Positions 1-4,191 of a stretch of 7,299 nucleotides of DNA are shown here, one piece after another (position 1 is the first letter of the stretch; each line of letters begins with the position of its first letter). A model generated the notes under the pieces. That model was given only the letters and a program-made list of their open reading frames with translations. It had not been told where the DNA came from and made no database searches. The stretch spans positions 1 through 7,299 of the forward strand of contig JAIRZR010000393.1 in assembly GCA_031267155.1 (NCBI GenBank), written 5' to 3'. Position numbers and translations under genes: made by a program. The DNA is from Prevotellaceae bacterium. Lineage in GTDB: Bacteria; Bacteroidota; Bacteroidia; Bacteroidales; UBA932.

Positions 1-98
1 ATATCGCCGCAGCTGATACCCGCTATCATCTGGGAACCTCGGATCCGTCCAAAATCGAACTGATTAAATTGGGCTGGGACGAAAACAGCTATGTATAA
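1..98 (+). CDS. C-terminal fragment of an unidentified protein
   Basis: An open frame enters from the left edge (first full codon at base 3) and ends with TAA at 96-98, giving 31 residues that finish in KLGWDENSYV. Codon use and amino-acid mix look like real coding sequence, and a strong palindrome follows 24 bases later, as expected at a gene end. I do not recognise the family. The string SDPSKIELIKLGW vaguely resembles the K-x-LGW motif near the end of extended short-chain dehydrogenases (sugar-nucleotide epimerases), but such proteins usually continue further, so this is only a weak suggestion. Confidence 0.6.
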   Translation, partial: IAAADTRYHLGTSDPSKIELIKLGWDENSYV

Positions 99-112
99 GT
101 CGCCCTTGAGAG

Positions 113-176
113 TTAAAAACTAAGAGCTAAGAACTAAGAGTGCTGACGCGCGTCAGCACTCTTAGTTCTTAGCTCT
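113..176. repeat. Heptamer array plus 54-base perfect palindrome
   Basis: Bases 123-176 form a perfect 54-base palindrome centred between 149 and 150, with GCTGACGCGCGTCAGC at its core. The left arm continues a run of four 7-base units (TTAAAAA, CTAAGAG, CTAAGAA, CTAAGAG at 113-140). The right arm carries the complements. It lies just after a stop codon and is followed by AAAAATTTT, so it could act as a transcription terminator, possibly in both directions. A related copy in the opposite orientation lies at 4063-4118, so this is a dispersed intergenic repeat rather than a one-off terminator. Confidence 0.85.
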
Positions 177-185
177 AAAAATTTT

Positions 186-270
186 GCCTTGCAGGCACTG
201 GTCGGAAGATGATTGTATTCCGCAGGTCGAGACCTGCGTTTATGAAATAAAGCCCTCCGGGCTATTATGC
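186..270 (+). repeat. Double-hairpin dispersed repeat, copy 1
   Basis: This 85-base segment aligns along its whole length with 3918-4001. It holds two hairpins: CGCAGGTC/GACCTGCG at 221-238 (two-base centre GA) and AGCCC/GGGCT at 251-263 (three-base loop). They are joined by TTATGAAATAAAG. Similarity between the copies includes the spacers, which argues for a repeat family spread by copying and not two independent terminators. Function unknown; the stems would form in RNA of either strand. Confidence 0.8.
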
Positions 271-600
271 TTCAAAAAACTCTGAACGAGTATTTTAAAG
301 TTTCTGTATTTACGACTGTTTTCCGTTACCGGCCTGCCGATATTTACAATGCCCAGCTTTTGAAAACTACGGTAAAAAAGTAGAACAGGCTTACGAAAAA
401 TGGCAAAAAACAACCAATAAGCTACTGTTTAACATCGAACTCAAAAAAAATACTATTTCAATCAGCAACAGAATCCGTTTCCTGTAGAAAAGTATAGCTT
501 AAAAAGTATTCCTGTTTATATGACTAAATGGCAAACTGACAAATATATAAGCTGTATTAAGGGAAAAGCAGGGAAAATTATTTTGCAGTTTTTTTTGTGA
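267..600 (+). pseudogene. Decayed coding sequence, family unknown
   Basis: Three short reading frames follow one another with coding-like composition. The first is 267-383 (38 residues starting MLQKTLNEYF). The second runs from about 359 to a TAG just after residues NRIRFL. The third runs from 433 to TGA at 598-600 and includes PVEKYSLKSIPVYMTKWQ. Frames 2 and 3 would join if one base were added in the run of eight A at 443-450, giving a continuous stretch with many aromatic and charged residues. The join between frames 1 and 2 is less clear. I do not recognise a family. It may be a pseudogene with homopolymer frameshifts, or chance frames in AT-rich DNA. The end overlaps the tRNA-Asn promoter. 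Confidence 0.35.
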
Positions 601-623
601 TATTAAAAAAAGCCTTATCTTTG
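594..623 (+). promoter_or_regulatory. Bacteroidota-type promoter for tRNA-Asn
   Basis: TATCTTTG at 616-623 fits the -7 consensus TAnnTTTG of the Bacteroidota primary sigma factor. TTTG at 594-597, 18 bases upstream, fits the -33 box, though the spacing is slightly short. Transcription would start near 630, about 25 bases before the tRNA. Confidence 0.65.
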
Positions 624-655
624 CACTCGCAAACAGCAAAGGTTGTTTATGAAAC

Positions 656-729
656 TCCTCAGTAGCTCAGTTGGTTAGAGCACATGACTGTTAATCATGG
701 GGTCCTAGGTTCAAGTCCTAGCTGGGGAG
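656..729 (+). tRNA. tRNA-Asn (anticodon GTT)
   Basis: The 74 bases fold as a class I tRNA. Acceptor TCCTCAG pairs with CTGGGGA with one G-U. The D stem is GCTC/GAGC. The anticodon stem CATGA/TCATG encloses loop CTGTTAA with GTT at 690-692. The T stem is CTAGG/CCTAG with loop TTCAAGT, and the discriminator is G729, as is usual for Asn. CCA is not encoded. The gene stands alone between a promoter at 594-623 and a terminator at 777-802. Confidence 0.97.
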
Positions 730-776
730 CAAAATTATTAAAATCCCGTACACAAATAACTCTGAATCCAGACAGT

Positions 777-802
777 ACGCTTCCTTACTGAAGCGTTTTT
801 TT
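777..802 (+). terminator. Intrinsic terminator of the tRNA-Asn transcript
   Basis: ACGCTTC (777-783) pairs with GAAGCGT (790-796) around the loop CTTACT, followed on the + strand by a T run through 802. It is oriented to stop the tRNA-Asn transcript. It overlaps the final codons and stop codon (785-787) of the convergent glgB gene: the T run is read there as lysine codons. On the - strand the hairpin has no T run after it, so it does not look bidirectional. Confidence 0.75.
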
Positions 803-2770
803 CATCACAATGCCTGTTCGGGAAGGGAGATAGACTTTCAGCAAATGCTGCTTATAATAAGGATGAGTATGATACGGATAATCTTCGTCGATTCTGCCGA
901 ATCCGTTGAAAGAGGGCGAATCGCTGTTAAGAATGATTTCATAGCCGCCCTCGTCTATCTCAACCGCATAATCGGTAAACGATTGCGCCGGATTGAAATT
1001 AAAGAAAAACACTGTATCGCCGCGTTTGAACACCAAAACCTGAGCCTCCTTATTTACGGATAAGGCAAACGGCTCGTGATCAAAAAACTTCTCCTGTTTC
1101 ACAAGCGAAATCATAGCCCTGTCGAACTCTGCCAGATAATGGTATCTCAAGCTGGAATCGTCCCGCAGCGACCATTGTCTGCGGGCGTATTTATACGACC
1201 AGTTATTGCCCGGACGAGGAAAATCAATCCATTCGGGATGACCAAATTCGTTTCCCATAAAATTCAGATACCCGTTTCCGGCAGTTGCCAGACTTGCCAG
1301 ACGGATCATCTTGTGCAGAGCGATTCCCCTGTCAACAATCAGGTTTTCACAAAAGACATTCATCGAATAATACATTTCGCTATCGATTAGTCTGAATATT
1401 ATGGTTTTATCGCCAACCATCGCCTGATCGTGAGACTCGGCGTAACTTATTGTTTTTTCATCTTTCCGCTTGCGGCACAGTTCGTAGAACATATCGCCCA
1501 CATCCCATGCCTCGTCCGGCCTGTCCACAATCGTTTTGATCCAGAAATCGGCAACGCCCATTGCCATCCTGTAATCGAAACCTGTTCCTCCTTCGGCTTG
1601 CGGCGCGGCTAAGCCCGGCATTCCACTGACGTCTTCGGCAATCGTGATTACTCCGGGATTCAGCTTGTGAAGCAGCCTGTTGGCAAGAGCGAGATATATG
1701 ATTGCGTTATCATCCTGATTCCCGTCGAAATAACAGGAATAATCGGTAAAATTGCGTCCCAGTCCATGGTCGCGGTACATCATGCTTGTTACGCCGTCGA
1801 AACGGAACCCGTCGAACTTAAATTCCTCCAGCCAGTATTTGCAGTTGGACAGCAGGAAAGCCAGAACAGTATTTTTCCCGTAATCAAAACAGCGGGAGTT
1901 CCATAACGAATGATATCCCCTTTCTCCGCTGTAAAAATACAGGTCGCATGTTCCGTCAAAACGGCTCAATCCTTCCTGTTCATTGCTCACGGAATGAGAG
2001 TGTACAATATCCAGAATAAGTCCGATTCCCAAACCGTGAGCCTCGTCTATAAGCTGTTTAAGATCGTCCGGCGTACCGAAACGGGAACTGACAGCAAAAA
2101 AACTGGATACCTGATAGCCAAACGAACCGTAGTATGGATGCTCCTGTATAGCCATAAGCTGCAGCATATTATAGCCTGCAGCGGCGATTTTCGGCAACAC
2201 GGTTTTCCGAAATTCCCTGAATGTCGACACTTTTTCATCCTCCGAGGACATCCCGATATGCGCCTCGTAAATCAGCGGACAGTCAGGCGTTTCAGGCGCC
2301 TTGTGCTTCCATTTGTATTTTCTCGGAGGTTCCCATACCTGAGCAGCAAATATCTTTGTTTTATCATCCTGCAATACCCTGCGGCAATAAGCCGGAATGC
2401 GCTCGCCTTCACCGCCCTGCCACTTTATTATCAGCTTGTACAAATCACCGTGATGCAATACGTCAGCCGGAATTTTCAACTCCCAGTCCCAGCGGTTGAT
2501 TTTGTTCATCCTGTATTTTTCGGAAGCCTTCCATTCCGAGAAATCTCCTGCAAAATAAATCTCGTCTGCGAAAGGAGCCTTTTCCCTGAAACACCAGTAA
2601 TCGCGGTATTTATGCAGTCCATAATAAAGATGACCGTTGGCAACGTCCTCGAGAGAACTGCCGTCGCACAAATCTTTTTCTTTCAAAATGAATTTCCTGA
2701 TACGTTCATTGATAATGCCTGTGTAAGGCTCAAGAGTGGGATCGTTTTTTATTAGAGCGGGAACATCCAT
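785..2770 (-). CDS. glgB: 1,4-alpha-glucan (glycogen) branching enzyme, GH13
   Basis: Cytoplasmic enzyme that cuts alpha-1,4-glucan chains and re-attaches them by alpha-1,6 bonds, forming branches in glycogen. The 661 residues match the shorter, eukaryote-like branching enzymes (GH13 subfamily 8) common in Bacteroidota. A CBM48-like N-terminal domain covers about 55-150 (IYFAGDFSEW at 71-80), the (beta/alpha)8 barrel about 165-540, and a beta-sandwich tail about 560-660. Catalytic signatures are present: DIVHSH at 254-259, nucleophile D325 in GFRFDGVTSM, acid/base E379 in ITIAED, and D448 in ESHDQ. All are intact, so it should be active. The ATG at 2768-2770 gives the usual N-terminus and lies 35 bases after tRNA-Leu(GAG) on the same strand, suggesting readthrough from the tRNA promoter. 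There is no signal peptide. No other glycogen gene is in the window. Confidence 0.96.
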   Translation of the reverse strand: MDVPALIKNDPTLEPYTGIINERIRKFILKEKDLCDGSSLEDVANGHLYYGLHKYRDYWCFREKAPFADEIYFAGDFSEWKASEKYRMNKINRWDWELKIPADVLHHGDLYKLIIKWQGGEGERIPAYCRRVLQDDKTKIFAAQVWEPPRKYKWKHKAPETPDCPLIYEAHIGMSSEDEKVSTFREFRKTVLPKIAAAGYNMLQLMAIQEHPYYGSFGYQVSSFFAVSSRFGTPDDLKQLIDEAHGLGIGLILDIVHSHSVSNEQEGLSRFDGTCDLYFYSGERGYHSLWNSRCFDYGKNTVLAFLLSNCKYWLEEFKFDGFRFDGVTSMMYRDHGLGRNFTDYSCYFDGNQDDNAIIYLALANRLLHKLNPGVITIAEDVSGMPGLAAPQAEGGTGFDYRMAMGVADFWIKTIVDRPDEAWDVGDMFYELCRKRKDEKTISYAESHDQAMVGDKTIIFRLIDSEMYYSMNVFCENLIVDRGIALHKMIRLASLATAGNGYLNFMGNEFGHPEWIDFPRPGNNWSYKYARRQWSLRDDSSLRYHYLAEFDRAMISLVKQEKFFDHEPFALSVNKEAQVLVFKRGDTVFFFNFNPAQSFTDYAVEIDEGGYEIILNSDSPSFNGFGRIDEDYPYHTHPYYKQHLLKVYLPSRTGIVMKKTLQ

Positions 2771-2805
2771 ACTGTTTGCTTTTTGTTTGATGTCAAGTAA
2801 TTTAG

Positions 2806-2889
2806 TGCCCAGGACAAGATTTGAACTTGCACACCGTAACCGGCGCTACCCCCTCAAAGTAGTGTGTCTACCAATTTCACCACCTGGGC
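2806..2889 (-). tRNA. tRNA-Leu (anticodon GAG)
   Basis: Class II tRNA of 84 bases. On the - strand, acceptor GCCCAGG pairs with CCTGGGC and the discriminator is A (base 2806). The anticodon stem CTACT/GGTAG encloses loop TTGAGGG, with the anticodon at 2853-2855. The long variable arm folds as CGCCG-gtta-CGGTG, typical of Leu. CCA is not encoded. It follows tRNA-Leu(CAG) after 15 bases and precedes glgB by 35 bases. Confidence 0.96.
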
Positions 2890-2904
2890 ATTTAAAGAAC
2901 CTTG

Positions 2905-2988
2905 TGCCCGGAACAGGACTCGAACCTGCACAATCTTGCGATTACTAGTCCCTGAAACTAGCGCGTCTACCAATTTCGCCATCCGGGC
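2905..2988 (-). tRNA. tRNA-Leu (anticodon CAG)
   Basis: Class II tRNA of 84 bases. On the - strand, acceptor GCCCGGA pairs perfectly with TCCGGGC and the discriminator is A (base 2905). The anticodon stem CTAGT/ACTAG encloses loop TTCAGGG, with the anticodon at 2952-2954. The variable arm is AATC-gcaa-GATT, and the T arm is GCAGG-TTCGAGT-CCTGT. CCA is not encoded. It is the first gene of the tRNA-tRNA-glgB run. Confidence 0.97.
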
Positions 2989-2999
2989 TTTTGCGGGCG

Positions 3000-3028
3000 C
3001 AAAGGTAACAATTTCCTTTTAATACAAA
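3000..3028 (-). promoter_or_regulatory. Bacteroidota-type promoter for the tRNA-Leu pair
   Basis: Read on the - strand, TACCTTTG (3000-3007) fits the -7 box TAnnTTTG and lies 11 bases before tRNA-Leu(CAG). TTTG at 3025-3028 is a candidate -33 box with a short 17-base spacer; another TTTG at 3030-3033 gives 22. It is the only good promoter-like site seen upstream of glgB. Confidence 0.6.
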
Positions 3029-3033
3029 ACAAA

Positions 3034-3521
3034 ATAAAAGTCCAATTTTTCCTGCAAGCATCTTTTATTCCGGATAATATACATTGTATCAGTTGATTAT
3101 TGCAATGCAAAAATGATGAGAAATACCAAAAAGAATTATATGAAAGGTGAAAATATCCAGTATGATTTTTTCATAATCATCCCGAATGCGACGTAAATTT
3201 GTATATACGTATGGTGACCGTCAGGCACGACAGGAACGGTGAAGAAAAGACCACACAAAGACGCAATACTTCGCGTCTCTACACTGGACACAGTATAAAT
3301 TGTTGAGACGGATGACACAGATTTATATAAACTAATGCCGGTAATCGATTCTCGACAACGAGGAAATAATTCCCGGCAACGACTTGCAATACGGAAATAA
3401 TTCCGGATAATATGGAATATGTTCCTAACAATTCATTCCCATAAGCGGAATATTCGAGCTATACAATTGTCGGACTGTCGAATATAATGAATAATATATT
3501 AGCATTTCTGTCATTTTCGTT
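3034..3521. other. Intergenic DNA without a supported gene
   Basis: AT-rich DNA with only short open frames and no recognisable protein. Small repeats are visible. GGAAATAATTCC occurs twice, around 3364 and 3393. TATTCGA (3451-3457) is matched by TCGAATA (3478-3484). A 6-base stem lies at 3259-3278. A 26-codon frame at 3116-3196 starting MRNTKKNYMKGE has no visible support. The block may be the remains of decayed genes. Confidence 0.5.
3259..3278. repeat. Short GACGC hairpin
   Basis: AGACGC (3259-3264) pairs with GCGTCT (3273-3278) around an 8-base loop, AATACTTC. The surrounding ACACAAAGACGC...GCGTCTCTACAC has the look of small intergenic palindromes that are dispersed in many bacterial genomes. 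There is only one copy here, so repeat status is inference. Confidence 0.4.
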
Positions 3522-3685
3522 TCACTACTGACCGACTAAAAATTTGATCTCCCCCTCCTCCTCCCCTCCTCCAAAAAGACGGGCGACTTTTTAACAATCG
3601 TCCGAAAAGTTGTAATTTTGTAATTGCATAAAATTTTACAACGATGGGCAAAGATAACACAAAAAATTTAGTCGGTCAGTAGTGA
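3522..3685. mobile_element. MITE-like element with 19-base perfect inverted ends
   Basis: TCACTACTGACCGACTAAA at 3522-3540 recurs as its exact reverse complement at 3667-3685, bounding 164 bases. Inside are a 25-base pyrimidine-only tract (3548-3572), a promoter-like TAATTTTG (3613-3620), and an ATG at 3644 that opens a 12-codon frame, MGKDNTKNLVGQ, stopped by TAG within the right end. A -7 box followed by a short transposase-like start (xxGQ resembles the N-terminus of some Bacteroidota IS4-type transposases, from memory) suggests a deletion derivative of an insertion sequence. No clear target-site duplication is seen; the outer bases are TT on both sides. It lacks a transposase and would need one supplied in trans. 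Confidence 0.75.
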
Positions 3686-3771
3686 TTAAAAATAAAAAAC
3701 TTGACATAAAACTTGATTTAATAATTAAGGATTTACAAAAAGAATGGAATAATGGAGATAAAAGAATATAA
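3682..3771 (+). pseudogene. Possible orphan C-terminal coding fragment
   Basis: A frame of 29 codons, ending KDLQKEWNNGDKRI and TAA at 3769-3771, starts inside the right end of the MITE-like element and has coding-like composition (Lys, Asp, Leu rich). It could be the tail of a gene cut by the element's insertion, or chance in AT-rich DNA. No matching N-terminal part is apparent left of the element. Confidence 0.25.
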
Positions 3772-3814
3772 GATAATGAGGTACGCCCACACTGCACATA
3801 ACAGGACTGTTTAC

Positions 3815-3883
3815 GCTTCGTCGCCTGACGAAAGCCCGGCTTGAAAAGCCGGATCTTCATAACCGCGGATCAGCGACCCGCGG
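3815..3883. repeat. Run of three GC-rich hairpins
   Basis: There are three adjacent stems. The first is GC-TTCGTC/GACGAA-GC with one bulged A (3815-3835, loop GCCT). The second is CCGGCTT/AAGCCGG (3836-3852, loop GAA). The third is CCGCGG/CCGCGG (3863-3883, 9-base loop). They follow each other almost without gaps and lead into the hairpins at 3899-3994. GC content is clearly above that of the surrounding DNA. Confidence 0.7.
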
Positions 3884-3898
3884 AACCTATACGCAGAT

Positions 3899-4001
3899 AA
3901 CACTGCCTGAAAGTCCTGCCTTTCAGGCAGTGTTCGGGATGGCTGTTTTCCGCAGGTCGCGACCTGCGGTTATGAAAATAAAGCCCTTCGGGCTATCGTG
4001 C
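3899..4001 (+). repeat. Triple-hairpin dispersed repeat, copy 2
   Basis: There are three stems in order. A 15-base perfect stem lies at 3899-3913 and 3920-3934 (6-base loop). The perfect 20-base palindrome CCGCAGGTCGCGACCTGCGG is at 3950-3969. AGCCC/GGGCT is at 3982-3994. The part from 3918 on aligns with 186-270, spacers included. In copy 1 the first stem is degenerate and only its right arm is partly kept. Copy 2, with more intact palindromes, may be closer to the ancestral form. Confidence 0.8.
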
Positions 4002-4062
4002 GGATGATTATTTTGCTTACCTTTGCCCCGTAAAAATTTTAGGAAGATGATACGTAATACGG

Positions 4063-4118
4063 ACTAAGAGTTAGCTGGCGCGCCAGCCAACTCTTAGTTC
4101 TTAGTTTTTAGTTCTTAA
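4063..4118. repeat. Palindrome plus heptamer array, inverted copy
   Basis: Bases 4063-4080 and 4081-4098 form an inverted repeat with 17 of 18 pairs, core GCTGGCGCGCCAGC. The right arm continues as four heptamers (CTCTTAG, TTCTTAG, TTTTTAG, TTCTTAA at 4091-4118), the reverse-complement pattern of 113-140. The single mismatch (4073/4088) is A-C in + strand RNA but becomes a U-G wobble in - strand RNA. It ends about 70 bases before the rhamnosidase start and may insulate that gene from upstream transcription. Confidence 0.8.
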
Positions 4119-4151
4119 CTCTTTTTTAACATGCATATCCGGATTTTTATA

Positions 4152-4159
4152 TACTTTTG
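4152..4159 (+). promoter_or_regulatory. Probable -7 box of the rhamnosidase operon
   Basis: TACTTTTG matches TAnnTTTG and would start transcription near 4166, leaving a leader of about 26 bases. No clear TTTG -33 box is found at the usual spacing; a T run at 4122-4127 is the nearest candidate. Its second half lies in the segment shared with the end of the rhamnosidase gene. No operator or riboswitch is visible. Confidence 0.5.
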
Positions 4160-4175
4160 CAAATGAATTAAACAT
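4155..4175 (+). repeat. Leader segment homologous to the GH78 gene end
   Basis: These 21 bases match 6965-6985 at 20 positions. The second site covers the last codons and stop of the rhamnosidase gene plus four bases. Distance to the next start codon is nearly equal (37 and 36 bases). Read in the same frame, the left copy encodes LQMN-stop where the gene ends LRMN-stop. It is therefore probably the tail of an older upstream paralogue, or the junction of the duplicated unit. Confidence 0.65.
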
Positions 4176-4191
4176 AAAAAATATAGTCAGT

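Noticed and set aside
1910..2755. A 281-codon open frame on the + strand across glgB
   Set aside because: It is the antisense of the branching enzyme and its translation has no coherent domain; the glgB frame carries intact catalytic residues.
3194..3201. TAAATTTG, a match to the -7 promoter box
   Set aside because: No gene follows on the + strand and there is no good -33 box. One such match is expected by chance in AT-rich DNA.
3136..3318. A 60-codon - strand frame with a hydrophobic stretch
   Set aside because: It spans the GACGC hairpin and has low-complexity, chance-like sequence with no promoter on that strand.
3636..3860. A 74-codon - strand frame
   Set aside because: It crosses the right end of the miniature element and two hairpins, so it is a composite of unrelated non-coding parts.
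3815..4118. CRISPR-like array of palindromes
   Set aside because: The hairpins differ in sequence and have no regular spacers, and no cas gene is present.
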